Assembly: GCA_002293705.1 (NCBI GenBank)
Contig: DBDT01000043.1
Coordinates: 1-15,705, forward strand
Length of the DNA stretch: 15,705 nt
Direction: 5' to 3'
Source of the DNA: Candidatus Woesebacteria bacterium UBA925
GTDB taxonomy: Bacteria > Patescibacteriota > Microgenomatia > UBA8517
Of the stretch, positions 1-8,217 are shown in pieces (within the stretch, counting starts at the first letter, position 1; every line of letters begins with the position of its first letter). Made by a program: the position numbers and the translations under genes. Below the pieces are notes generated by a model, which did not search any database, was not told the DNA's origin, and was given only the letters and a program-made list of their open reading frames with translations.

Positions 1-2
1 CG

Positions 3-21
3 AGATGTGTATAAGAGACAG
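3..21 (+). other. Residual Nextera/Tn5 mosaic-end adapter (assembly artefact)
   Basis: Bases 3-21 read AGATGTGTATAAGAGACAG, an exact match to the 19-bp Tn5 mosaic end carried by Nextera library adapters. It sits at the very edge of the window, where untrimmed adapter is expected at a contig end. It is almost certainly not genomic. Read on the minus strand it would add the spurious residues CLLYTS to the end of the long reading frame. Genuine sequence probably begins at base 22. Confidence 0.95.
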
Positions 22-2327
22 CTTATACCAGATAGAATCTGACCAGTAAAGGAGGGGGAGTTTTGGCTATGTTTTCTAAAGTCCACTGCTGCCTTGATTG
101 CCCAGTTTGGGGAGCCCATGTTACCCGCTGTTTCCGCCGCCCACTCACCCTCCCCAAGAGCATCCACTTTGCCTGTTACACCATTTAGTTTTTCTCCATA
201 CTTTTCAAAAGCAGATTTTGCAAATGCAACCAACCTTCCTTCCACCACCGATCCGTGCATCCAGGAGTTTAGGATGTCTATTTTTGATAAATCTGGAGGA
301 AGCATTGTGAGTCCTTCTGCCAATGCTTGCATCATTCCATACTCTATTCCATTGTGGACCATTTTTACAAAATGCCCACCACCTGGACCACAATATACAA
401 CACCACCTAGTTGCGCCAAATCCTTGTAGAGCGGCCAAAGATACTCATACAAATTCTTAGATCCCCCCACCATAATGCTACCCCCAATACCTGAAACCAC
501 CCCAGGACCACCACTCACACCCACATCAACATATTCAACCTTCTTTGAGTTAACCAATTCTTTCAATTTACCCGTTTCGTTCGGATGTTCATTGGCGCCA
601 TTTATCAGAATGTCACCAGCAGACAATATTCCCAAAAGCTCATTTACTACACTTAATGTTGGGTCGCCAGATGGAAGCATCAACCAAACTACTTTAGGAC
701 TTGGCAGGGCTTCAATCATTTGACGCAAATCTGAGTGCTTTGTTACTCCAACTTGAGAATACTCATTTTTAGATCTATTCCAAGCCTCAACTTGCCACCC
801 TGCTTTGGAAAGTTTGTCGGCAATTGCTTGGCCCATCTTACCAAGTCCCACTAATCCAATTTTTCTATCTTGGTAACTATCCCTGACCAAAGGCAGACCA
901 GAGAATATCGCAGACTTTGACTCCTCTCTTGGCTTTGTCTCACCCACCTTGTATGAAGAGAGTGGAACTAACCCAGACTCCCATGAACAAATAAATGGGT
1001 CTATAAATTTCCAAGCATTGATAGTTTCTTCTTTGGAGACAAAGTAGGTTTGATCTGCATTGCAAGCTGCTAAAAGCAGATGTTCATACTCTGCAATGTA
1101 CTGCATTCCGCTAGATTTCCTCTCATTTAACTTAAACCTCTTTTTTCCAATCTTCATTTCATAACCAACCTCCCTTGACCAAAGATCAAACTCAATTGAC
1201 TCCTGTGGTGAGAGCTTAAAAAGCATTGTACTTGCCCCAGACTCTGAATCTTTTAATATGTTTTGTATTGGCTCTTTAAAAGTAATGACAATTTCTTTTT
1301 TGTCCTCTGGCATTCCTTTGCCGGCCTCAAGTGTGATAGGCACTCCTTGCCAGCTCGGGTGAGACAATTCTGTCAGAATCTTGAAATAAGTTTCTGTCTG
1401 ACTATCAGGCTTAACATCATGCTCGCTTCTATATGTTTCATATTGTGCTCTATAGCTTCGCTTGGCAGACTCTTCAGCAGAGCATTGTGGAAGATACCCA
1501 AGTATTTTTGCTCTTTCTTTTCTAACCAAATCAGCCTCAAAAGTTGCTGGCTTATCCATGGTGACGATTGAAAGCATTTGAAGTATGTGGTTTTGACCAA
1601 CATCTCTTAATGCACCAAGCCCATCATAAAACTGCCCCCTTTCCCCAACAACACCTTTTTCTAAAATCTTAATCTCAATCTTTTTGATGTATTTTGAAGA
1701 CCAAATACCTTCAAACAATGCATTTGAAAATCTGAATGCCAGAAGATTTTGGAACATCTGTTTGCCCAAATAGTGATCAATTCTATATATTTGGGTCTCG
1801 TCAAAAAGGTCTTCAAAAAAAGATTCCAATTCCTTGTGGGTTGCCTCGTCATACCCAAAAGGTTTTTCAATAATGATCCTACTGTAGCCATCTGAGTTTC
1901 TTCTGTTTTTTCCAACCAAGCCTGAATCACTTAAGCTTTGAGCTATTGTTTTGTAATGAGTTGGGGGTACGGCAAGGTAATACAGAATATTGGCGCCAAC
2001 TCCCCAGTCAGATTCAATTTTTTCAACTGAACTAAGTATTGAGGAGTATAGGCCCTTATCTTCAAATACACCTTTGTGGTAATCAAATATTGATGCAAAA
2101 GCAGGAATTTCAGGGGTGTCAGGATCATACTTGGTTCTTAGTAGCGAGCTTATATATTCTCTAAAGGAGAGATTGTCCCAATCTCTTCTGCCAACCCCTA
2201 CAACCTTCATCAAAGGGGGGAGTTTTTTATTTTGGAACAGACCATAAAGAGCTGGTGCGATCTTTTTTTCCATCAGATCACCAGTGGCTCCAAAAACAAC
2301 AAACACAGTAGGCACCTGGGCAGGCAT
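22..2327 (-). CDS. zwf-gnd: Bifunctional glucose-6-phosphate dehydrogenase / 6-phosphogluconate dehydrogenase fusion (C-terminus truncated)
   Basis: One frame runs without a stop from ATG 2327 to the left edge, with 768 codons visible before the adapter. Residues 1 to about 466 are glucose-6-phosphate dehydrogenase. They show the nucleotide-binding FGATGDL (12-18), EKPFG (154-158), the signature RIDHYLGK (182-189, followed by Q where E is usual), and RDVGQNHILQ (241-250) with the catalytic-type His247. After a linker of about 20 residues, 489-768 are a short-type (YqeC/GndA-like) decarboxylating 6-phosphogluconate dehydrogenase. That part shows GLGKMG (494-499), NRS (517-519) after the second strand, an SGG loop, and HFVKMVHNGIEYGMM (652-666) with catalytic-type Lys655 and Asn659. 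The family is about 300 residues, so only some 15-30 residues are missing. There is no lactonase domain between the halves and no ATG at the junction. It is the last gene seen of the glucan operon, 24 nt after GH15. No Shine-Dalgarno site is seen. Domain calls are firm; that the fusion is real rather than an assembly error is likely. Confidence 0.9.
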
Positions 2328-2332
2328 AAATT

Positions 2333-2338
2333 ATTCTA
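2333..2338 (-). promoter_or_regulatory. -10-like hexamer just before zwf-gnd
   Basis: TAGAAT on the minus strand ends 5 nt before the ATG at 2327, placing a transcript start at or next to the start codon. No convincing -35 is visible at 16-18 bp spacing, so it may be weak or fortuitous. It matters because the gene lacks a Shine-Dalgarno site. Confidence 0.35.
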
Positions 2339-2351
2339 ACAGGAGATTTGA

Positions 2352-4334
2352 TTACTCTGCTTTTTCAATCTCAGGAAGATGACTCTCACCGGTTAATTCG
2401 CTATGTTTCTCAAGATAGTCTAAAACAGTAACAACAAACTCAGCATGGCTCCAAGCAAGAGGGGTTGCAGAAAGAGGTGCGGCCGAAACTGGATCCAACT
2501 GCTCAGGTAGTATCCCGGATGCAAGACTCTTTGCCTGTATCCAATTAAGTATATTTTTTACCTCAGCAAGCTGTGATAGATCAGTTGCTTTTGAAATCAA
2601 ATATTGTGCTTGCCAAGCAGTGGTAATAATCCAGGGGTTGCCCACAGATGCTGGGTTAGCCCTAAAGTATGCATCATCTTCAAATCTGAGTATTCCCCCA
2701 GCACCTTCGCTACAATGCAGCTTGGAAACCATGCTTTCATAAAAAATCGCCACCCTTTCTTCGCTACAAAGCTTATACTTCCAAACTCCATAAAAAGAAC
2801 TGGCGTCTGCAGCATTATCTCTTGGTGCCACCTGATCAGAGTCACCATTACTCTTACCATAAATTGACAGGTTTTCTTTCCATAAAACCTCTGACGCAAG
2901 CTTAACCTCTTCAGCTGCCTTTCTATATGCACCAGCCTCGTAATCTTTACCCAAAAGGTCGGCAAACCTTTCTGCTGACCTTAATCCTTCATATACTGTG
3001 GCAACTGTAAAGGTGTGCACCCCCATTTTCATCTCCCACAGATCATACGAGGCAAATGGCAAACCTTTTTCATCTCTAAAACCAAGCAAGAAATTGCCTG
3101 CTTTTTTGATCATCGAATTGTAAATTTTTTCTATGTATTCGATGTCTTTGGTTTTTTCATAGTGATTCCAAAGCGAGATCAAAACCAACGCAGTCTCATC
3201 TTCTTGGATAGGAAGCTGGATAGACTCTCCTTCGCCTACCCAACCATGCCAAGAGCTTCCAAGGGATTTGTCTGGCCTGTATTTGTGATAAAAAAACCCA
3301 TCTTCGGAGATAACCTCATTACAAAAATCGAAGAACCGACGAGATACTTCAGAATAGTTCGCCCTATCTAACGCCATTGCAAGATAAGCTCCATCACGAG
3401 GCCAAACATATGTATAAGTATCCCTACCCCATTGAAGCATGTCAGCATCAACTGAAGCCACTGCTTCACCATTTTCACCAACATGGATTCTTAATATGAA
3501 TAAAGATTTTTTAAATTGCGAAACAATTGATTCTGGTAAATCTTTGAAGTTATAAGGGATTTTGTTTACCCAAGCGTTCCAGAAGTCTCTGGTGGTTTCG
3601 ATCAACCTGCCAGGGGATCTACGCGACACATACTCATTAAGAGACAAAGCCTCTTCCAAATCCTTAGAAAATACAGTCCAGCAAACAATAGTTGCCGACT
3701 CACCCTTTGGAATACTGGTTTTGCAACCTATCGTTGAATCTACTGTTCCGTGTTCAATACTATTTCTACTCAAATGGCCGTCCTCCGCATCTTTCCAAGT
3801 CCCTTCTCTACCCTCAATGGTCGAAAGGCCAACGGTGTAATCTGAAAAAGTACTGTCTGCTGCCATGGCTGAAATTACAGCCACCCTACGACCTTTGTAG
3901 TGAACAATGGCTTTATTATTGGGATCATAATAAACAGTGTCACCTTTTCTAACTCCATACATTCTAAATTCATGGTTTAAGAATAGTCTCACCTCTCTGT
4001 CATTTTCTGCTTTGTTTGTTATGGAAAAATCCCTAATGAAGACAGGCTTTTCATTGTAAACACAATCAGTTATCACTATTTCCAATTGGAGGTTATTATT
4101 TCTAGCTATGGTTCGCCCGATCATTGATTCATCCTCGTACAAGATTTCAAACTGCCAAGTTCCATCTGAAAACCAGCTAAATGAACCGTCCACCCAAACC
4201 CCCACCCTGTGCACGCTCTCCTCACTCATATGGTTTTCAAGACCTACATAGTCAAAATAGCAATCTTTGACTTGCGCAAAGCGGTCAAACCCTACTGTTA
4301 AAGTTCCATTTCCCAAGACTAATGACTTTGCCAT
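2352..4334 (-). CDS. Glucoamylase-type glycoside hydrolase, family GH15
   Basis: A 660-residue protein with the GH15 layout: an N-terminal beta-sandwich domain (about 1-250), a linker, then the catalytic (alpha/alpha)6 barrel (about 265-645). Visible motifs are YVWPRDGAYLAMAL (309-322), PIQEDETALVL (375-385), YDLWE (430-434, with E434 as the expected general acid), LPEQLDP (609-615, with E611 as the expected general base) and PLAWSHAEFV (625-634). Family enzymes release glucose from alpha-1,4/1,6-glucans by inversion; some members are trehalases or act on isomaltosaccharides, so the exact substrate is not certain. No signal peptide is seen, which suggests it acts in the cytoplasm on stored glucan. 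It lies 13 nt after the GH57 gene and 24 nt before zwf-gnd, in one transcriptional direction. Length and catalytic residues are complete. Confidence 0.93.
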   Translation of the reverse strand: MAKSLVLGNGTLTVGFDRFAQVKDCYFDYVGLENHMSEESVHRVGVWVDGSFSWFSDGTWQFEILYEDESMIGRTIARNNNLQLEIVITDCVYNEKPVFIRDFSITNKAENDREVRLFLNHEFRMYGVRKGDTVYYDPNNKAIVHYKGRRVAVISAMAADSTFSDYTVGLSTIEGREGTWKDAEDGHLSRNSIEHGTVDSTIGCKTSIPKGESATIVCWTVFSKDLEEALSLNEYVSRRSPGRLIETTRDFWNAWVNKIPYNFKDLPESIVSQFKKSLFILRIHVGENGEAVASVDADMLQWGRDTYTYVWPRDGAYLAMALDRANYSEVSRRFFDFCNEVISEDGFFYHKYRPDKSLGSSWHGWVGEGESIQLPIQEDETALVLISLWNHYEKTKDIEYIEKIYNSMIKKAGNFLLGFRDEKGLPFASYDLWEMKMGVHTFTVATVYEGLRSAERFADLLGKDYEAGAYRKAAEEVKLASEVLWKENLSIYGKSNGDSDQVAPRDNAADASSFYGVWKYKLCSEERVAIFYESMVSKLHCSEGAGGILRFEDDAYFRANPASVGNPWIITTAWQAQYLISKATDLSQLAEVKNILNWIQAKSLASGILPEQLDPVSAAPLSATPLAWSHAEFVVTVLDYLEKHSELTGESHLPEIEKAE

Positions 4335-4347
4335 ATTTAATCGTATA

Positions 4348-5550
4348 TTATTTTTGGTCTCTTTCCACCCTGATTCTCAGATCAGTAAGTGCGTTCATGA
4401 AATACCTAAAGGCGTCATATGGAGATTCGTATGGACTGAAGTATTTGTGGACATCACCATCCGCAAACCATTTTGTACACATGTAATAAAAGTGATCACT
4501 AGTGGTCATTTTTCGCCACACCGACAACAAATCCTCATCTTTTGTATTCACTATTTGATCATACAAAGAGTAGAGACTATGCGAGGCATCATGCTGCATC
4601 GGATTGCCCAGCCATGCTGTTAGGTCTCGCTCCATATCGGCCCAAGAAATATAGTGAGGCACAGATATCTCTGATACTTTCTTGAATTTCTTCACAGCCT
4701 CACTAGGTGTTACAAAATCATTGTCAGGATGAGACAAGATATCACTTGGCATTGATTTTAAAAACTCAAATATACCTGTGTCTTCCCACTGATGCTCGCC
4801 CAAGGTTTCGTAGTCCATGAAAAGATTAACAATCTCACCACCTCCATTAACTTGATTAACCCAACTAGCAAACTTTGGCGCAGTAAGTGGCCACTCACTC
4901 CAACTCCTCTCTGAAAACCTAAAAGCTATATCATCGCTAAGTCGATAATTCTTAAGAAGGAGTGCCAAATTTTTAGTCCCAGCAGCCTTATATATATAGT
5001 TTGGACTTCTCCAACCAAGTATATGATCAGCGCCTTCAGCCAATATCCCAATGTAGCCCATTTTTTCTACAAACTGAGCCAGCTCATCACTGTAGATTAG
5101 CTCAGTGTTTCTGAACACTTTAGGCTTTAGTCCAAATATCTGCTTAACAAGCTTACTGTGAAGATTTACCTGAGAAACAAACTCATCTTTGTTGTACAAA
5201 AATGCAAGGGAGTGATAATAAGTTTCAGAGACTATTTCAACCCTTTTTGATTTAACTGCCTTTTTGAATAAATCCAATGATTCCGGGCTCCACATGGAAA
5301 GTTGCTCCATCAACACCCCAGTAATACTAAAACTTACTTTAAATTCAGGATGTTTCTCCAGTAGATTAATCAGTGTGGTGGTTGCAGGTATGTAGCACTT
5401 TTTTGCAACCTTTTTAATTATTTCTTTGTTGTCCAAACTAGTTGAACTTTCATCATTGAAGTAAACAGAATCATGCCCAATAGACATGTGTCTATATTTT
5501 TTAATCCTGTAAGGCTGGTGTACATGGAAGTACAAACATACGGAGGCCAT
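4348..5550 (-). CDS. Glycoside hydrolase family GH57 (alpha-amylase / 4-alpha-glucanotransferase type)
   Basis: A 400-residue protein taken from ATG 5550. A GTG at 5568 would add six residues, but MASVCLYFHVHQPYR is the natural family N-terminus. GH57 conserved regions are present in order: HVHQPYR (9-15), a SFSITG segment near 73, FRNTELIYSD (146-155, with nucleophile-type E150), MDYETLGEHQ (245-254, with acid/base-type D246) and a WLGNPMQHDA region (313-322). The family uses a retaining mechanism on alpha-glucans and includes amylases, 4-alpha-glucanotransferases and branching enzymes. At this length, amylase or transferase is more likely than the longer branching enzymes, but the sequence alone does not decide. 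There is no signal peptide. It sits between the glycogen-synthase-like GT4 and the GH15 gene, fitting trimming or remodelling of an intracellular glucan. No Shine-Dalgarno site is seen. Confidence 0.9.
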   Translation of the reverse strand: MASVCLYFHVHQPYRIKKYRHMSIGHDSVYFNDESSTSLDNKEIIKKVAKKCYIPATTTLINLLEKHPEFKVSFSITGVLMEQLSMWSPESLDLFKKAVKSKRVEIVSETYYHSLAFLYNKDEFVSQVNLHSKLVKQIFGLKPKVFRNTELIYSDELAQFVEKMGYIGILAEGADHILGWRSPNYIYKAAGTKNLALLLKNYRLSDDIAFRFSERSWSEWPLTAPKFASWVNQVNGGGEIVNLFMDYETLGEHQWEDTGIFEFLKSMPSDILSHPDNDFVTPSEAVKKFKKVSEISVPHYISWADMERDLTAWLGNPMQHDASHSLYSLYDQIVNTKDEDLLSVWRKMTTSDHFYYMCTKWFADGDVHKYFSPYESPYDAFRYFMNALTDLRIRVERDQK

Positions 5551-5584
5551 ATCAAAAAAGTCTAACACAGAGTAACCCTGGAAA

Positions 5585-6784
5585 TCAGGTTAAATTAGAG
5601 TAAACAGATTTAAGCTTGTGAGCAGTTTTGTCCCAAGTTTGAAGCGCAACCTCTTTGTGTCCATTTCTTGCCATCTCTTCCTTCAAGGATGGGTATCTAA
5701 TCACAGACAGGATTTTGTCAGCCATATCTTCTGTGTCCCAAAAGTCAGTCTTTAGTGCATGCAAAATAACCTCACTTGCGCCAGACTGCTTACTCAAAAC
5801 AACAGGGGTGTCGTGAAGAAGTGACTCAAGAGGTGTTATGCCAAAGGGTTCACTGACAGATGGCATAACAAAAATGTCGGCAGCCCGATACACAGATGAG
5901 AGCGCCTCTCCCCTCAAAAACCCTAAAAACAACACATTCCTACTAATGCCAAGTGACGCTGAAAGCTCCATGGTTTGTCGCTCCATGTCTCCGCTACCTG
6001 CAATTGCAAATATGGTTTTTGGAGCATAGTCTAGAATTCTTTTTGCAGCATGCAGGAAGTAATCGGGTCCCTTTTGCAAAGTTAGTCTACCCACAAACAG
6101 TACAATCCTGTATCCGTTTTTTTTAAGCTCAAGCAATGATGCGTCTGGCGAAGCAATTGGGGTTTGATCAGATTCTATTCCGTTGTGAGCCACAGAAATT
6201 TTGCTTGGAGATATATCGTAGTTGTCTACTATAATTTTTTTGGTGAATTCACTTACAGAAACTACATGATCGGCCGCCTCCATTCCCATTTTCTCAACCT
6301 CATAGACTCTTTTATCAACGAATCCATTACCAGTTCTGTCAAACTCAGTTGCATGAATGTGAACAACAAGGGGTTTACCGCTTACTTCTTTGGCTGTAAC
6401 ACCAGCTGGGAAGCTTAACCAATCATGGGCGTGTATAACATCAAATTTATTTCTCTTGGCAATGTCACCACCTTTTATCCCATACCTCATAACTTCATCA
6501 AACAATGTGGCCCCATAAATACTCTCTGCATACTTACCCCTAATTGTTTGGTAAGACAATCTATTCTGGTAGGCTGCAAGTATGCTGTTTACGTTGACTA
6601 CATCTAAAAAAACATCCTGAGCGAAGTCGAACTCGAAATCCTCATTAACACCAATTGCTTTTGGCAGTACAAACAAAACATCAATTCCATTTTTTTTGAG
6701 CGCGCGAGCTATGCCTTGACAGGCTACTCCAAGGCCTCCGCTATTGTGTGGCGGAAACTCCCAACCAAACATAAGAACTCGCAT
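5585..6784 (-). CDS. GT4 glycosyltransferase, glycogen-synthase-like
   Basis: A 399-residue GT-B fold enzyme. The N-terminus MRVLMFGWEFPPHNSGGLG carries the GWEFPP...GGLG nucleotide-sugar loop typical of glycogen/starch synthase-like GT4 enzymes. Further motifs are HAHDW (118-122), HATEFDR (144-150), VGRLTLQKGP (231-240) and the EX7E motif SEPFGITPLE (311-320, with E312 and E320). The likely role is transfer of glucose from ADP- or UDP-glucose to a growing alpha-glucan. This rests on the N-terminal motif and on the GH57 and GH15 genes directly downstream; other GT4 acceptors (trehalose, sucrose or glycolipid type) remain possible. It is the first gene of the carbohydrate operon, 68 nt after the membrane-protein gene. 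ATG 6784 is the only sensible start. A TAACAT hexamer lies 8 nt upstream without a clear -35, and there is no Shine-Dalgarno site. Confidence 0.85.
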   Translation of the reverse strand: MRVLMFGWEFPPHNSGGLGVACQGIARALKKNGIDVLFVLPKAIGVNEDFEFDFAQDVFLDVVNVNSILAAYQNRLSYQTIRGKYAESIYGATLFDEVMRYGIKGGDIAKRNKFDVIHAHDWLSFPAGVTAKEVSGKPLVVHIHATEFDRTGNGFVDKRVYEVEKMGMEAADHVVSVSEFTKKIIVDNYDISPSKISVAHNGIESDQTPIASPDASLLELKKNGYRIVLFVGRLTLQKGPDYFLHAAKRILDYAPKTIFAIAGSGDMERQTMELSASLGISRNVLFLGFLRGEALSSVYRAADIFVMPSVSEPFGITPLESLLHDTPVVLSKQSGASEVILHALKTDFWDTEDMADKILSVIRYPSLKEEMARNGHKEVALQTWDKTAHKLKSVYSNLT

Positions 6785-6852
6785 AATTAGTTATGTTAAT
6801 TTTCTTCTCAGATTCACTATATACCGAATCGAAATCTAAGGTGAAGTGTTAA

Positions 6853-7404
6853 TTAAAGAAGAGTTGCAGCCAGGAATATAAACCACTGAAACACTAATAC
6901 CAATTTTTGGTTCTTCGGACTCACACTGTGATGAAAAGGGCTTATCCAACTGTTGATGTTTTTTCTGTGCATCATGTCTATTGTTTGAGAACTGACCAGA
7001 TGAAACCAAAGAGATAACACCAAAGACCAACCGAATAGATTTCTAGTTGAAGTGACTACAAATACCATGAGAAGTAGTGCTGTTACCAAAAAGGTTAGAT
7101 TGTGAAAAACCCTACTCTCCCTTTCGTCGCTGGTTGCCTTAACCAGACTCAGGGCATCAATAAATTTTCTTGATTTTAACTTTACTTTAAATCTTTGGCT
7201 TGTTGCCTCGTGTGGAGAAACAAAATAGAAATGAATAAAGTGGTCAAAAAATGGAAGAATTGCGCCAATAACTATACCAACCAAAACAAGTGCAATTGAG
7301 ACAGGGTCTTCACCTTGAAGATGTCTTAGGTATAAAACTGCAAACAAAGATAAGTTTCCAACTACAAGCCAACTTACCAAGTTGTGGTGAAGTTTTCGCT
7401 TCAT
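6853..7404 (-). CDS. Polytopic membrane protein, possibly DUF457/YdjM-like
   Basis: A 183-residue protein with about four or five membrane segments (roughly 9-27, 35-60, 100-118, 122-140, 167-183). Polar conserved-looking pieces sit at membrane edges: LPFFDH (50-55), RVFHN (98-102) and WFHLVSSQTIDM (133-144). The spacing recalls the metal-ligand pattern of the DUF457/YdjM membrane hydrolase-like family (LPDxDH, RxxTHS, HLxxD), but the matches are degenerate, so this is a tentative inference. It is rich in histidine. It has its own predicted promoter beginning over the stop codon of the preceding 92-aa gene and is followed by 68 nt before the glucan operon. Its function is not known. Confidence 0.8.
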   Translation of the reverse strand: MKRKLHHNLVSWLVVGNLSLFAVLYLRHLQGEDPVSIALVLVGIVIGAILPFFDHFIHFYFVSPHEATSQRFKVKLKSRKFIDALSLVKATSDERESRVFHNLTFLVTALLLMVFVVTSTRNLFGWSLVLSLWFHLVSSQTIDMMHRKNINSWISPFHHSVSPKNQKLVLVFQWFIFLAATLL

Positions 7405-7439
7405 AAGGATATGCTATTTCTTTGACAGACAATTCTCAA
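7405..7439 (-). promoter_or_regulatory. Promoter for the membrane-protein gene (leaderless arrangement)
   Basis: On the minus strand TTGAGA (7434-7439, one mismatch to TTGACA) is followed by a 17-bp spacer and TAGCAT (7411-7416). Only 6 nt then separate the -10 from the ATG at 7404, so the expected transcription start falls on the A of the start codon. The -35 overlaps the TGA stop of the upstream 92-aa gene. This is the best-formed promoter in the window. Confidence 0.6.
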
Positions 7440-7714
7440 CCTTCTGTTTTCTTTTTTGACTCAGTTGAAAGTTGCTTTAACTTCCACATAAACAATTTCG
7501 CTGGACTTTTAGCATTACTTGCGTCAGAAACAAACCTGCGAGCAGCCTCAAGGTGCTCCCGCCTGTGAGACTTTGCAAGCTTGATGTATAAAGCTTTATG
7601 GGCAGGGTCAGAAAGTTCAACTGATAGGTCATATCCATACTGCTGAAACTCTCGGGAAACATACTTATCAACTGGCTGCTCACGCCTCTGAATAATTGAA
7701 CCAATTTTTTTCAT
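7436..7714 (-). CDS. Conserved-looking 92-aa helical protein, translationally coupled to pth
   Basis: A small, basic, soluble-looking protein of 92 residues with no membrane segment. It is predicted largely helical, with a charged middle (KLAKSHRREHLEAARRFV, 45-62) and a C-terminal piece KLFMWKLKQL (73-82) followed by a Lys/Glu-rich tail. Its ATG overlaps the pth stop as ATGA (7711-7714), so translation is probably coupled. I do not recognise a named domain. It may belong to a small family confined to Patescibacteria, but that is an impression only. A role in translation or ribosome rescue would be a guess from its neighbour. Another frame in this interval (7477-7704) is a shadow. Confidence 0.75.
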   Translation of the reverse strand: MKKIGSIIQRREQPVDKYVSREFQQYGYDLSVELSDPAHKALYIKLAKSHRREHLEAARRFVSDASNAKSPAKLFMWKLKQLSTESKKKTEG

Positions 7715-8214
7715 AAATCCAACTCTTTATTTAGGTTTGCAAAAACTTTTTCAAGTTTAAGTATCTCTTCAAGTGAAAAATCCCCCAAAACATAACTTTC
7801 CCCCACTTCCTTGGAGCCTAATTCTCTATTATCAACACCAATCCTTACTCTCCAAAAGTTGGCAGTTGAAATACTCTCAGTAACCGAGTTAACTCCATTG
7901 TGAACCTTGGGACCTATCCCAAATTGCACCTTACAGCTTCCTAGCCTTATATCAAGATCATCATGAACAAGCCAAATGGAGTCTGGCTTCAACTTAAAGT
8001 AAGACAGCACAAGCTGCACTGCCAAACCAGAATCATTCATCATGGTGGTAGGTTTCACAAACACATCCCCCTTACCATCTTTAGCAATAAAGCACTTCAG
8101 CTTTTTGTTTTCAGAAAATTCTAACCCCAACTGGTCCAAGTACATAAATCCAACATTGTGTCTGTTGTTTTTGTATTTGGCGCCAATGTTCCCAAGCCCT
8201 ACTATAAGTTTCAT
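7711..8214 (-). CDS. pth: Peptidyl-tRNA hydrolase
   Basis: A cytoplasmic esterase that frees tRNA from peptidyl-tRNAs dropped by stalled ribosomes. The 167 residues include GLGNIGAKYKNNRHNVGF (6-23), with the Asn9 and catalytic His19 equivalents. KPTTMMNDSG (54-63) and the HDD segment with Asp85 follow, then HNGVNSV (105-111) with the Asn106 equivalent. All active-site positions known from the E. coli enzyme are present. The protein is somewhat shorter than the usual 185-195 residues, losing mainly the C-terminal tail. It starts 3 nt after the DNA ligase stop and overlaps the next gene by 4 nt, so it belongs to the Fic-ligase-pth block. Confidence 0.95.
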   Translation of the reverse strand: MKLIVGLGNIGAKYKNNRHNVGFMYLDQLGLEFSENKKLKCFIAKDGKGDVFVKPTTMMNDSGLAVQLVLSYFKLKPDSIWLVHDDLDIRLGSCKVQFGIGPKVHNGVNSVTESISTANFWRVRIGVDNRELGSKEVGESYVLGDFSLEEILKLEKVFANLNKELDL

Positions 8215-8217
8215 GAT

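Noticed and set aside
94..723. Several plus- and minus-strand open frames of 70-111 codons
   Set aside because: They lie across the 6PGDH half of the fusion in other frames, show no family motifs and are low-complexity translations of the opposite strand.
1263..2128. Short open frames of 61-102 codons on both strands
   Set aside because: All are shadows of the G6PDH domain, whose own frame has every expected motif.
2597..3952. Open frames of 86-122 codons over the GH15 gene
   Set aside because: They overlap a complete catalytic domain with intact motifs and have no start signals or recognisable domains.
6811..6830. Inverted repeat GATTC...GAATC in the gap before the glucan operon
   Set aside because: The stem is only 5 bp around a 10-base loop with no T-run, so it is too weak for a terminator and expected by chance in AT-rich sequence.
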